A DNA stretch of 64,000 nucleotides from Meira nashicola (taxonomy: Eukaryota > Basidiomycota > Exobasidiomycetes > Exobasidiales > Brachybasidiaceae). The position numbers and the translations under genes were made by a program. The DNA is taken from NCBI GenBank assembly GCA_001600355.1, contig BCJU01000001.1, positions 1,013,178-1,077,177 on the forward strand, in the 5' to 3' direction. Every line of letters begins with the position of its first letter. Within the stretch, counting starts at the first letter, position 1. Under the pieces are notes generated by a model. It was given only the letters and a program-made list of their open reading frames with translations. It was not told the origin of the DNA and did no database searches. Shown piece by piece: positions 40,369-51,031 of this stretch.

Positions 40369-41135
40369 TGTTTTTTTGTTAAATCAAAACACGAAAATCA
40401 GAAGAAAGAATTAAAGTTGTTGATGATGATGTTAAGATGACAGATTCAACACCGTTTCTATTTTCTGATGGTGGAGGAATAAGAAAAATTCATACATTTC
40501 TCTTTTTTTTGATTACTTCATTCGGCCAGCATACGTGTAGGATTTTTCTTCCATCCAACTTCCCGATTTCAATAGAACGTCTAATTCAGGCCTGAGCACG
40601 GGCATTAAATGAAAGGGACACCGTAGTGCACGGCACACATCTGTACTCGATGACGATTACTACGCTGGCTTCTCTTGCATGCGTGGGGTTGGAAAGCCAT
40701 ATATGCATCATGACAAGTGTTGATCTTTTTCTTTATTCCAAAAGGGTAGTAGAATTAATGCACGCACGTTCGTTTTTCATCTTTTTTCTATAATGGAAGG
40801 GGCAAAATAGCACTTCATCAGTGTACATATCTCTTGTTCAAAATGTGGAGGAAAATTAGCCAAAAAAAATAATAATGAAAAGACTAGACTGGTTGCTGCT
40901 CAATCACGTCACACGCCTTTATTTATTTCTTCTTTTTATTCGCCAACATTCATGTACAACATATATGCATGCTATTCAGGGTCAAAGGTGCCATCTTTCA
41001 TTGTGGCATTTTTTACATGACGTAATAACGTTCAGGGTTGGTCTGTGAATATGTTGCTTAACAGCACGTGGAGGATATAGCTTTCATGATCATGGTCATT
41101 AATATGTGGTATTGTTTATACAAAAAGGAAAGAAT
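40369..41135. other. Intergenic Ish1 protein gene / phenylalanine ammonia-lyase
   Basis: 767 bp; promoter side of the Ish1 gene, 3' side of the lyase gene. It contains TGCATGC at 40676-40682 and ATGCATGC at 40965-40972. No gene seen. Confidence 0.5.
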
Positions 41136-43436
41136 TTACAAATGTGCCAATGGTGTTTGACTGCGGTTAAGTAAGGATTCTGTAACAGGTGTTCGTGAAG
41201 CTTGAACATCCTTTGCTGTATCGATCAAAACAGAATATAAATCACCGTTGCGTAAGCTATGATAAATCACACTAACATAAGATCCAATCGTATCTGTCAA
41301 TTTTCCTTCTTCACCTGCGAATTCCAACATGTTTTCACGACCGTGCATGGGAACGCCTAACGTACGACGAATGAATTCGTATAATTTTGATGTTTTTCCC
41401 AATAAAGGAGATGCATGACATCCTTTTGGATCATCCAAAAATTGTTGAGTCATATTACGATAAAGTGACCAAGTCTCATTGGCCGAGTAATCACGCCAAG
41501 CCATAATCGTTCTCAATGGATCTGCGCCACCTCCGCTTGGTAAAGAGCTGAAATAATGTACTAAAACACCTCCTGCGTTCATGTATGCGTCTGTTAAACG
41601 AGAGTGTAAATCACGAGCACTAGTTTCGTCCATGCGTTTATTTAAACGAACAAATACTTGACGAGCCAATTGCTTTTGATTAACTGAATCGATCCAAGTT
41701 GAAAAGAATTTATTGATACTCTTTTCGATTTCACTTTCAAGTTTAATTGCAAGTTTAAGTTGAAGAGCACGTAAATCCAAAGCTTGACAAAGCAGGTATA
41801 AAGACCATGCCATCAAATGACTTAAAGTTTCTACAGCTTCGATCGTATAACGTGTTGAGACCAATGCCATACTATTTACCGCTTGATTGCCCATCTCTGC
41901 TGATTGAACGTGACTTGTAACTGGATTGGCTAAATAACCTAATTCAGCAGTAGCAGCAGCCAAAGCGATATCAATACCTTTTGCCATAAAGTTTAAAGAT
42001 GGATCTGTGGCGGCTAAATTGGCAGGTAATCCACGACTCATTGCAGGATTGATGAGTTCAGTCATTTGTTGGAATGTCAATTTACCGAAATGAGCCAAAG
42101 CTAAACGTGTACGTTCCATTGTATTACTGATTGCCATTGCTTGGAAATTTCCACCGTGATGGATTGTAGAATTGACGCCATCTTCATGAACTTCGATGAG
42201 TGGATTATCAGTTGTACTGTTCATCTCTCGTTCGATCGTCTTCCAGCTATGTTGTAATTCTTCAATTTGTGGACCGATCCATTGTGCAGCTGTGCGTAAA
42301 GGATAACGATCTTGACGTAAACTTCCTTCATCTTCAGACATATGAACGTGTGTTTCTTCGCGCCAATGACTTGCTAATTTACTACCTTCTAGCATCGATT
42401 GAATTGTAGCTGCACATTCCACTTGACCAGCATGTGGACGACAAACTTGATGAATGAATGCAGCAAAAGAACCATCAGTACCACGAGCAGCTTCGACAGC
42501 CATTGCAGTTGTGAATTGAGTCAATAAACATAACATTGAAGCATCATGAATAGTTAAAGCAGCAGTTGCAGTACTGAAAGCTGTTCCGTTCAGAATACCA
42601 AGAGCTTCTTTTGGTTCAAAGACAGTCTTTGGGATGGATTTTGAAGCTAACGCTTGATCGGCTGCCATTGGGACACGTCTGCCATCTTTTGTATCTACCC
42701 AAGTTTGAATGCCAGATTGACCGGCAAGAGTGCCTGCAACATAACTTAAAGGACTTAAATCACCACTTGCAGAAATTGTACCACGCAAAGGTACCATAGG
42801 AGTGATGTTTTCCTTGAGCAATTTTTGCATACGTTCCAATACCACAAATCGAACACCTGAATGACCTCTCATTAAACTGTTCAAACGCACAACCATTGCA
42901 CCACGCACCCATGCTTCAGGTTGAGAGAGCATATGAGTGGAAAGTGGTAAGCTGCTATCGGGTCTCGAAGGTGTTGTTGTTTGAAAATTGGCAGGAAGAG
43001 GTAGTAAACCGATTTGTTGATGTTGCAATAAAGCCAATTGTAAGGCACGCATATTACCAGTTCTTGAATCTGCTGAGCCACCAAAACCAGTATTGATACC
43101 GTACAAACTTTCGCCACTTTCTAAACGTTTTGCCAATGTTTCTACTGCTGCTTCGATTCTTTTACGTACTTCTGGACTATCATCCAAAGCAGGTGTAACA
43201 CGATAACGTGCTGCTGCTACTAATGCGGCCACAGTTAACGTTTGACCATCAACCATAACACCATATGCTTCGCGTTCTTGTTTGATAACTTTTGCTTGAG
43301 CTGCTTGTGCTTCTTTGGATGAACCAATTTCGGTGGCAACATTTGCTTGCATGATCGGATTCGATCGTCTACGATGGGAAGTCATTGCATCCCATGAAGA
43401 GACAGCTGTATCGATGAGTGTATGCATACTTGACAT
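41136..43436 (-). CDS. PAL: Phenylalanine ammonia-lyase
   Basis: 766 residues from the ATG ending at 43436 (MSSMHTLIDTAV); the further upstream frame is hydrophobic leader-like sequence and unlikely to be used. The enzyme removes ammonia from L-phenylalanine to give trans-cinnamate. The Ala223-Ser224-Gly225 triplet in ISASGDLSPLSY will form the MIO cofactor, and YGINTGFGGSADSRT carries the catalytic loop Tyr. LLQHQQIG has the His-Gln pair at the aromatic-selectivity position, associated in yeast enzymes with activity on both Phe and Tyr. Other blocks: LNGTAFSTA, NSTTDNPLI-like STTDNPLIEV, and GNFQAMA. The length matches other basidiomycete enzymes. A TATA element lies about 100 bp upstream. 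An amino-acid permease gene is transcribed divergently. Confidence 0.96.
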   Translation of the reverse strand: MSSMHTLIDTAVSSWDAMTSHRRRSNPIMQANVATEIGSSKEAQAAQAKVIKQEREAYGVMVDGQTLTVAALVAAARYRVTPALDDSPEVRKRIEAAVETLAKRLESGESLYGINTGFGGSADSRTGNMRALQLALLQHQQIGLLPLPANFQTTTPSRPDSSLPLSTHMLSQPEAWVRGAMVVRLNSLMRGHSGVRFVVLERMQKLLKENITPMVPLRGTISASGDLSPLSYVAGTLAGQSGIQTWVDTKDGRRVPMAADQALASKSIPKTVFEPKEALGILNGTAFSTATAALTIHDASMLCLLTQFTTAMAVEAARGTDGSFAAFIHQVCRPHAGQVECAATIQSMLEGSKLASHWREETHVHMSEDEGSLRQDRYPLRTAAQWIGPQIEELQHSWKTIEREMNSTTDNPLIEVHEDGVNSTIHHGGNFQAMAISNTMERTRLALAHFGKLTFQQMTELINPAMSRGLPANLAATDPSLNFMAKGIDIALAAATAELGYLANPVTSHVQSAEMGNQAVNSMALVSTRYTIEAVETLSHLMAWSLYLLCQALDLRALQLKLAIKLESEIEKSINKFFSTWIDSVNQKQLARQVFVRLNKRMDETSARDLHSRLTDAYMNAGGVLVHYFSSLPSGGGADPLRTIMAWRDYSANETWSLYRNMTQQFLDDPKGCHASPLLGKTSKLYEFIRRTLGVPMHGRENMLEFAGEEGKLTDTIGSYVSVIYHSLRNGDLYSVLIDTAKDVQASRTPVTESLLNRSQTPLAHL

Positions 43437-44640
43437 GATTGTTACAATAGGGTAGGGGATGATGGAATGAGAGAAATGTGATGCATATATTCGGGAAACA
43501 AAAAAGGGGGGGTTGAGCTTCAAAAAGATTATCATTATTTATATACCTTTCTAATCATATTCTTTTCATCAATTCAATTTCAATCAGCCGGAGGGCGTGC
43601 CGTTCCGCGGTTTGATCGGAGAATGATCCATCGAAAGAACCATGTGCGTCGTTTACATATCTTTGTGATCAAGATATTTCACTCCCTTTTCCCCGCATTC
43701 CATGCTTATCTTACGCCAAATTCAAAGCAACATACAGGTAATTGATCCTATACTACTTCCCAAAATAATTTCCTACCCTTTTTTTGTTTTGGCTTTTAAA
43801 CGCGTCCATGTCACAACACGGAAACGGGCGCGTCGGATTGATGTCCGTTTGGTAGACTGGTTATATAAGCTAGGCTTGTTGTTTTTCCATTTTCTCAAAA
43901 GCAAGCAAGGGTACCCTCCCGTCCTTTTTATTTTTGCTTTTGCTTTGCAGATGTTCATCCGGCCAAAATAATGAACATGAGTGGGCTTGCCATGGTGGGA
44001 TAACTTGCTTGATTTCTATGTTTGCAATATTAGGCTTTTAAAGATTGCGAATTAGATGTAAGGATAGAAAATATCTATTCGTTATGTGTCTTTTTGACAT
44101 TCTATTAAAGTCTCTGTTCTCCGATCGCGCTGCCCAATCACTTTTGGCGGTACATATTTAACTCTTACCCCACATAGAGGTAAAGTAGACTATGCTACTA
44201 AAGCGTACGCTAGTGACAATAAAGCGAGAGACACATTGTATGCGGTGCAGCGTATAGTGGTGCTGTGTGTAATGCGCTGCGCTGCGCTATTTGTTAGTTG
44301 ATAAGGGCCTTGTTGAGAGATAAGCAAGTTTAACCTTGGCATTCATGCATGACGTTTTATATGTTCACAGATAAGGTTCGTACGAATAAATCTTGTAATT
44401 GGATTTCCGCTTGTCATTGACTGCTTAAAAAGGCATAATCGGTCAAAGGTTCATCATTGATTAATTGACCGGTGGGAAGAAATGGATAATTACCGATACA
44501 GTTAAGAGATAATGCAAACCAGCGGTTCCTTACTTCCCGTACCTTGTTTAAGAAGATGGATATGAAGGCATAAGCAAAACTTTGGCTAATTCTTCATTAC
44601 GATACTACCATCCTTTTCAACAAATATTAAAACAATCACG
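43437..44640. other. Divergent promoter region, lyase / permease
   Basis: 1.2 kb between two divergent amino-acid-related genes. It contains the lyase TATA element, a GCGCTGCGCTGCGC run near 44275 and CATGCAT at 44344-44350. GATA-type sites are present but expected by chance. No gene seen. Confidence 0.5.
43536..43545 (-). promoter_or_regulatory. TATA element of phenylalanine ammonia-lyase gene
   Basis: TATATAAATA on the minus strand, 100 bp upstream of the chosen ATG. Its position supports the internal start over the longer frame, which begins only 1 bp downstream of the element. Confidence 0.65.
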
Positions 44641-46302
44641 ATGGAAAAGTCATCTTCTACAAATTCTCAAGAGGTGGGAAAGCCACTTGCACAAATAGTC
44701 TCTTTTCATCATCAAGGTGATGCTGAAAATGGCATTGCTTTTTCTTCTAGTCAAGATGCATTAGGATATAAACAAGAATTAAAACGTAATTTATCAATGT
44801 TTACAGCTTTAGGATTAGGAGCAAGTATTATTGCTGCGCCTTTTGGATTATGTACGAGTGCTTCTTTTGCTTTAGTGAATGGTGGTTCGATTACTTATAT
44901 TTTTGGTTGGTTAATGTTATCGATCATTAGTGTTTGTATTGCAGCAAGTTTAGGAGAGATTGCTTCAGTTTTTCCAAGTAGTGGTGGTGTATTCGTTTGG
45001 ACAGCTCATTTAGCTCCAAGGAGATATGCAGCAATTACTTCGTTTATCGTTGGTTGGGTTTCTTTAGTAGCAAATATCTTACTGTGTCTTTCGATAGCAT
45101 TTGGTGAAGCACAATTAATTATGGCTGCAATCAGTGTTTTTAGAAATAACGAATGGACACCTTCTTCATGGCATGTAGTCTTGATGCATTTCGCAATTAT
45201 GATCGTTTCATGTTTTGTGAATGCATGGGGTGTTCGAGGAAATCTTTTAGAACCTATAAATACGTTTTCAATTTATTGGACAGGAGCAACTTCAGTGATT
45301 ATATGCGTTGTTGTTTTAGCAATGTCAGATGATAGACGAACGGCTCAAGAAGTTTTTACACAATGGCAAAATGCATCTGGTTGGACAGACGGTTGGAGTT
45401 ATTTCGTTGGTCTTTTAACACCTGCTTATGTTTTAACAGGTTATGGTACTTTATGTTATCTTGCCGATGAAGTACGTAATCCACAAATTGCCGTTCCTCG
45501 TGCTATGGTTGGTTGTGTTTTTGCTGCTTCATTAACAGGATTCATTTTTATCATTCCTTTATCTTTCGTTTTTCCAAAAGATCTTTCTCAAATTTTAGAT
45601 TCAGCTGCAGGTCAACCTTTACCTGTAGCTTTTTCAATCGCAACTCAAAGTGCAGGAGGTGCGTTTGGACTTTTATTTCTCATTCTTGTCATTGGATTAA
45701 TGGCTTCAATCGGTAGTTTAACCGTTGCTTCAAGATGTATTTGGGCTTTCTCTCGTGATAATGGTGTTCCATTCGCAAATATTTGGGCAAAAGTGGATAA
45801 ATTTCATCAAATGCCACTCAATTCCTTAATCGTGACAACTGTTATCATTTCATTATTAGGATGCATTTATCTAGGTAATAGTGGGGCATTTAACGCATTT
45901 ACAGGAGCAGCAACAATTTTATTAGGTATTTCTTACGTTACATGTGTGGCCATGTCATTATTCGATCGTAGAAGACAAATGGTTGGTGCACCTTGGAGTT
46001 TAGGTAAAGCAGGATTCGCAATCAATTCAGTTGCTCTCATTTGGGTTTTATTCAGCATTATCCTTTTCTGTTTTCCAACTACGAAACAAGTTGACCCTTC
46101 AAGTATGAATTATGCAAGCGTTGTAGTTGTATTCTTTACACTTCTTGCTACAATTTGGTATTTCGTTGCCGCTAGAAGGTTATACAAGGTGAGTAAAACA
46201 GTCTTTGGTTCATTTGAGTAAAACATTCTTAACACTTTATTTTCCACAAAACAGGGACCAGACTTGGATATTGTTAAACCAGTGCATGATGCAGAATCAT
46301 AA
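44641..46302 (+). CDS. Amino-acid/GABA/choline-type permease (APC family, two exons)
   Basis: Exons 44641-46188 and 46255-46302 (GTGAGT...AACAG), 531 residues. It has about twelve hydrophobic helices. The first, LSMFTALGLGASIIAAPFGL, carries the APC substrate-loop glycines; SLGEIASVFPSSGGVFVWTA and the loop LADEVRNPQIAVPRAM are characteristic of the Uga4/Hnm1 branch (ACT family). The terminal exon adds only GPDLDIVKPVHDAES; reading through the intron would give a slightly different short tail. Family members import GABA, choline, polyamines or amino acids at the plasma membrane or vacuole; the substrate cannot be told. It is divergent from the lyase gene and converges on the FKBP gene, with stops 70 bp apart. 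Confidence 0.9.
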
Positions 46303-46372
46303 ATTCACAAAAGTACTTTTAAATTAAATAGAATATACAAAGCACAAAAACAGATTGCGTTTGATGTCATGT

Positions 46373-47791
46373 TCACTTGATCTCTACCAATTTAACATCA
46401 AACACTAAAGTAGCATTTCCTGGAATGTCTGGTGGAGCACCACGAGCGCCATAAGCTTGCTTTGGTGGAATGACTAATCTACGTTCACCGCCAACTTGCA
46501 TTCCACGTAAACCTTGATCCCAACCACCAATAACTTCTCCTTTACCTAACTTAAAAGTGAATGGTTTTCCTTTTGTGTTTGCATCAAATTGCTTTCCATT
46601 TTGCAATCTTCCTACGTAACGCATGCCCAATCTATTACCTGCTTTAGCTTGAGGGCCTGAACCAATCTTGACATCTTCAATAATTACACCTGAAGGCAAA
46701 GTAACTTTTTTCGTTGTTGGCTTACCATCTTTCTTGATTGTTTCTTTGGCTGCAACTTTAGCAGGCTTGCCGGCTTCTTTTGTTACAACTGCAGCCTGTT
46801 CTTGTGCAATTGATGCAGAACTTGTTTCTGCTGCGCTATCGTCTGAACGTAAGCGTTTGTTTAGTTTTTTACGTTGATTTTTTGTCAATTTAGAAACGTC
46901 TAATCCCATTTCTTTTGCGATAGCTGTTAATTCAGCATCTGTTACAGGAGCAGAAACGTCTTCGTCCAAACTAACTTCTGCTTGTTCAGCTGTACGTTTC
47001 TTTCCGTTTGTTTTTGAGACAGGTTTTACTGGAATATCTTCTTCAACAACTTCAAGACGATCATCTTCTTCAACAACTTCAAGACGATCATCTTCTTCCA
47101 TATCATCTTCATCGTCTTCTTCTTCATCGGAATCCAACAATTCAAGTTCGATATCGTCTCCGTCAACTTCTTCTTCTTCTTCATCAGAATCACCTTCTAG
47201 CATTTCAAGTTCATCGCTATCGATCTCTTCGTCATCTTCACTATCGATTACTTCGTCTAAATCAGGATCATCGTCAAATCTGCCGGGAGATAAATAATTT
47301 CCCATAATTTCAACTGCATTATCACCGCTGATAGAGAAACGAACATCATCATCAACGCTGAAATGTAAATCGACTGTAACTTGTTCTTGTTTTCCAGGGT
47401 AAAGACTGCAAAGGATGAAAGTCTCTTCTTCTTCTTCCTCTTCATCTTCTTCCTCGTCATCATCTTCATCTTCGTCATCTCCTTCTAGATCTTCGATAGC
47501 TGCTTTGGCTCCATTAACCTTTGCGTCGACGTCTTCGTCATCTTCCTCGTCATCATCATCCTCTTCTTCTTCATCACCTTCGGAGAATTCGTCAAATTCA
47601 TCTTCGTCATCGCTATCTTCATCGAATGCTGGAACGGGTTTATGATGAACACGAACAACTGTTCTTCCAGTTCCATTTACAATTTCACCGAATGAAATAT
47701 TTGTAATTCTAATATCTTCCATAGAATCTAATTGAGTTTCCTCTCCAGGTAAAACTTTTAAGCCGAAAAGGCCAATTGGTTGTTGTGCCAT
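46373..47791 (-). CDS. Nuclear FKBP-type prolyl isomerase (Fpr3/Fpr4-like)
   Basis: A 472-residue protein. The N-terminal nucleoplasmin-like domain ([12 protein letters not shown] at the start, [20 protein letters not shown] after it) is interrupted by long Asp/Glu tracts, as in Fpr3/Fpr4. More acidic sequence, a Lys-rich segment ([15 protein letters not shown]), and a complete C-terminal FKBP domain at about 365-472 ([57 protein letters not shown]) follow. FK506-site residues Tyr, Phe, Asp, Trp and the final aromatic patch are kept. Family knowledge: histone chaperone and prolyl isomerase acting on histone tails in the nucleolus/nucleus. A 27-bp exact tandem duplication lies in the acidic region. 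Confidence 0.93.
   Translation of the reverse strand: MAQQPIGLFGLKVLPGEETQLDSMEDIRITNISFGEIVNGTGRTVVRVHHKPVPAFDEDSDDEDEFDEFSEGDEEEEDDDDEEDDEDVDAKVNGAKAAIEDLEGDDEDEDDDEEEDEEEEEEETFILCSLYPGKQEQVTVDLHFSVDDDVRFSISGDNAVEIMGNYLSPGRFDDDPDLDEVIDSEDDEEIDSDELEMLEGDSDEEEEEVDGDDIELELLDSDEEEDDEDDMEEDDRLEVVEEDDRLEVVEEDIPVKPVSKTNGKKRTAEQAEVSLDEDVSAPVTDAELTAIAKEMGLDVSKLTKNQRKKLNKRLRSDDSAAETSSASIAQEQAAVVTKEAGKPAKVAAKETIKKDGKPTTKKVTLPSGVIIEDVKIGSGPQAKAGNRLGMRYVGRLQNGKQFDANTKGKPFTFKLGKGEVIGGWDQGLRGMQVGGERRLVIPPKQAYGARGAPPDIPGNATLVFDVKLVEIK
47036..47089 (-). repeat. Exact 27-bp tandem duplication within the FKBP gene
   Basis: Two identical, adjacent 27-bp units (47036-47062 and 47063-47089) encode a doubled DRLEVVEED in the acidic linker. 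The frame is kept. Confidence 0.95.
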
Positions 47792-48398
47792 GTTTGAATA
47801 AATGAGCGTGTCTAATCAAACAAGGATATGATGGAGAAGAAAGAAAGAAGTTCCACTCAAATCCTACATTCAAAATTATCTGGTTGATCGATTGTCTCTT
47901 TTTCGCTTATTCTCAATACTCGAGAAGAAAGTGGGTGGAGCTTTAATTTTAAACAATTATTGCATTTCTTAGGCACTTTTTCTGTCAAACATCAAACCAA
48001 AAAAAAATGTCGTTTACACTCTTTTTAAAAAATCTGAAAATTTTGATCCCACGTGCTTAACAGAGTGTGATTTGAATGCATCGCGTATGCACGGCACCTA
48101 TGCTACAGTGGGGCTTTGAGAGACGCGTTAGGTCCGTGCCTGTAGCAGCGTCAATCGGCTCTTTAAGCGTGGAGAAGAATGAGAGAAGTACAAAAAGGGA
48201 AGCCAAAGCAGGCCGCCGTTTGTGCTCACGACAGGCGATTAAACTTTTTGAACATCGGAGTGGGATAAGGAGAAAGTGGATGGAAGGTAAACCAAAATAC
48301 AATTCACCATCACCTACCTAGCAGAGGCTATTAAGGTACTCATAGCATAATACACAAGTTCTGCAAAGTTACATCCTTCTCAAACTTACTATATTATC
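47792..48398. other. Divergent promoter region, FKBP / ING gene
   Basis: 607 bp with an ACGCGT at 48123 and T/A runs near 47940-48050. The two short frames here on opposite strands are mutual shadows without recognisable protein. Confidence 0.5.
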
Positions 48399-49820
48399 AT
48401 GTCAAAAGTGATGACAGGACATATGGATCAAATGGCAGGACCTTCATCATTACGTGGCGGATCAAGTAAGAATGTTGGCTCACATGGTGCAAGCGGTAGT
48501 GTGAATGGTGGTGCATCAATTTCAGGTAATCTACCGCCATGGACGCAAGAACAACCAACGCCAGAAGAGTTGACATTATATACGACCTTATCAGCATATG
48601 CAGATGCATTGGATGCTCTACCTCTCGATCTTACCCGATCCTTCTCCGATTTGCGAGAGTTGGATGCAGTTTTAGGCCCACACCTCAATTCTCTCACACA
48701 TCGTCTAGACCAACTCACTTCAATCATCGAAGATCATTCATTTACACCAGGTGAACGTCTATTAGCTCTCAAGGAAGTTGCAGAAGAAGCGCGTGCATAC
48801 AAGATGGGAGGAGAGGATAAGATACGAGTCGCCTTAAACACAGCAGAAACGATCATTTCGCATACAACATACATCGATTCTCTTTTGGCAAATCTAACTT
48901 CAGTTCCATCATTAGCTTCAATATTATCACCTGCTAAACATTCTCATTTAGCCGGTCATCTATCCGATGGAACTGCATTGGCACCCGGATCAGGTCCGGG
49001 AGGCAATAATCCAGCCAATATGGATACTTCTGTTGACAATGTTTCACCAACAAAGAAGAAAAGAGCAGGACAAGCAGCCGGACAAACGCAAGGTGCTACT
49101 TCAACACTCAGTACAGCAGCTGAAAAACGTGCAAATGAGGCAGCAACACAGGCAACGGCAAACGCAGCTGCTAAGAAACGCAAACAAGCAGCTCAAGCAG
49201 CAGCGGCAAAAGCAAGAGCAGCGAAAGAAGCAGCAGAAGATACAGATGGAGATATTTCCGCTCCTTCTGCAAAGAGACCTGGAGTTAAACGATCCAATAA
49301 AGCAAACGGCGGTCACGATCGAGATGACGAAAAGGATAGCGAGAATCCTTATACCACTTCCGGATCACGCTCTCGAGGTGCAAGAGCAAGGACAACACAA
49401 ATTCGTGAAAGTGGATCGGATAACGAAGAAGATGGCTCGGATACCGGATCAACAGCACCCCGATCGGCCCGTGTTGCCCGAGCACCAAGACCTGCTCATG
49501 CTGCCGATAATGAACCGGTTAATGCTGCTTTATCGGTCGGAGATGATGCAGATGAACGTCGTTATTGTTTCTGTAATAATGTCAGTTATGGAGATATGAT
49601 TGGATGTGACGGAGATGATTGTGAACGTGAATGGTTCCATTTAGGTTGTGTTGGATTACTCAAACCTCCTCAAGGAACGTGGTATTGTGATGATTGTGCA
49701 CAAAAGCGATCTACAAATGCGAGAAATAAGAAACAAAAGACAAAATTGGCCAAGACTAGTGGTGCACATGGTGGAGGAGTTGTTGAGACCAAAACACGCA
49801 CAGCAAGTGGAAAACGGTAA
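48399..49820 (+). CDS. ING-family PHD-finger protein
   Basis: A 473-residue protein. The N-terminal helical ING domain (about residues 55-170) has TLSAYADALDALPLDLTRSF and later helices. The middle is Ala/Lys/Gln-rich with basic nuclear-signal stretches (TKKKRAG, AAKKRKQ). The C-terminal PHD finger, about 389-433, has all zinc ligands: YCFCNNVSYGDMIGCD, then CEREWFHLGCVGL and WYCDDC. The Tyr, Met/Gly and Trp residues of the H3K4me3 pocket are in place, so it should read trimethylated H3K4. Family knowledge: fungal ING proteins are subunits of NuA4 (Yng2), NuA3 (Yng1) or Rpd3L (Pho23). Which one cannot be decided by eye. Single exon. Confidence 0.92.
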   Translation: MSKVMTGHMDQMAGPSSLRGGSSKNVGSHGASGSVNGGASISGNLPPWTQEQPTPEELTLYTTLSAYADALDALPLDLTRSFSDLRELDAVLGPHLNSLTHRLDQLTSIIEDHSFTPGERLLALKEVAEEARAYKMGGEDKIRVALNTAETIISHTTYIDSLLANLTSVPSLASILSPAKHSHLAGHLSDGTALAPGSGPGGNNPANMDTSVDNVSPTKKKRAGQAAGQTQGATSTLSTAAEKRANEAATQATANAAAKKRKQAAQAAAAKARAAKEAAEDTDGDISAPSAKRPGVKRSNKANGGHDRDDEKDSENPYTTSGSRSRGARARTTQIRESGSDNEEDGSDTGSTAPRSARVARAPRPAHAADNEPVNAALSVGDDADERRYCFCNNVSYGDMIGCDGDDCEREWFHLGCVGLLKPPQGTWYCDDCAQKRSTNARNKKQKTKLAKTSGAHGGGVVETKTRTASGKR

Positions 49821-51031
49821 TCTTGTTTGTATTCTTTTTGCAAGAAATGAAATGATGAATTCATCTTGTACCTAAATTTTTCTAATGGTTGACATAAGCA
49901 ATCCTGTAAAGATGGAATTACCTGTGCTACATGCAGGTCCAAATCAGAATCAGAGCAATGAAAATCATTTGCTGCCTTGTTAAGATAGATTTGTCCTTTT
50001 TCCGGGGGCGGGGGCGGAGTATATGCGTTCTTACTTTTGCAACGGAAACAGAATATTCTATACTGATTGCCAAGAATCTTTAGAAATATGCTGCTCTATG
50101 TACAGTCACGCGTGAGTTTACGAGTCGTGTATATGGTACATGTAATCGTTCTTTTGATTGAGTACTTTTTGTGTGGCGCTCAAAATCAACAAAGGAATCT
50201 TTCTTTTACTTCTATTGCATTGCTAATGACGCGTTGCGTAAAGAGAAATAGTACACTTACACTCCCTATTCTCCTTCGGACAAAATTCTCTCATCCCCAT
50301 TTTGACTAAAAATAAATTACTCGCACGGCATACGTACTCTAATGCGGCATAATCCCTGCACCGGCGCAGGCACAGGGCCGAAAAAGGGAGTTTTGCGCGT
50401 TTAGATGGTCGTGTGTAAAGAATAAAAATATCCTTAGGACCCCTCCCCCCTCAGATGTTATTTCCCGCCTTTAGTTTCTTTTTAGCTCATTCCCAAATCA
50501 ACGCTAAATTGTATGCAAACATGCATGCAATGCCTTTTCTTTCCTCAAAGGTACAATACATACATGGTACACACTTTGTATGAATGCGGCGAATTATGCC
50601 TTGCTTCAAGAATTGATACTAGCAAGGAAAGAAGGAGAGGCACTTTATCTTCAACTTTTCTTGTTTATTTTTGGGGGATGAGAGGGGGGGTAAAAAGAAC
50701 AACTTTCGAAGGCTTTCTTGCAAACCTATGGCAAATCTGCAAAGTGAATCAATCTATCTGTGTACATACTCTGCCGATTTTTTTAATTAGATCGGGAGCG
50801 ACAGTGCTCTCTAATTCGTGTGTACCTGAAATCTTTTACCATTGTTATTATCAAACATTGAACTTTTGGATCACAAACATCATCACTCCATCAAACCCTA
50901 ATTACCTATTCCGAGTTAAAAACACATTCGCTAATTAACAACATATTACGACAGGATCGTTTCAACTTTCATTAACCCTCGAACGGGTGACAGACAGACA
51001 CTTACTAGCAATTGATTTTTTCGACTTCAAA
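49821..51031. other. Intergenic ING / ThuA-like gene
   Basis: 1.2 kb with no credible gene. It holds the near-palindrome CCTGCACCGGCGCAGG at 50355-50370, a CCCCTCCCCCC run near 50436 (CCCCT is the yeast stress-element core), ATGCATGCA at 50521-50529, and a G-run near 50690. A promoter with stress-type sites is plausible but unproven. Confidence 0.5.

Noticed and set aside
47415..47645. Poly-serine frame opposite the FKBP gene
   Set aside because: It is only the antisense of the GAA/GAT-rich acidic tract.
50513..50938. 141-codon plus-strand frame
   Set aside because: No conserved motif and erratic composition. Likely chance in spacer DNA.
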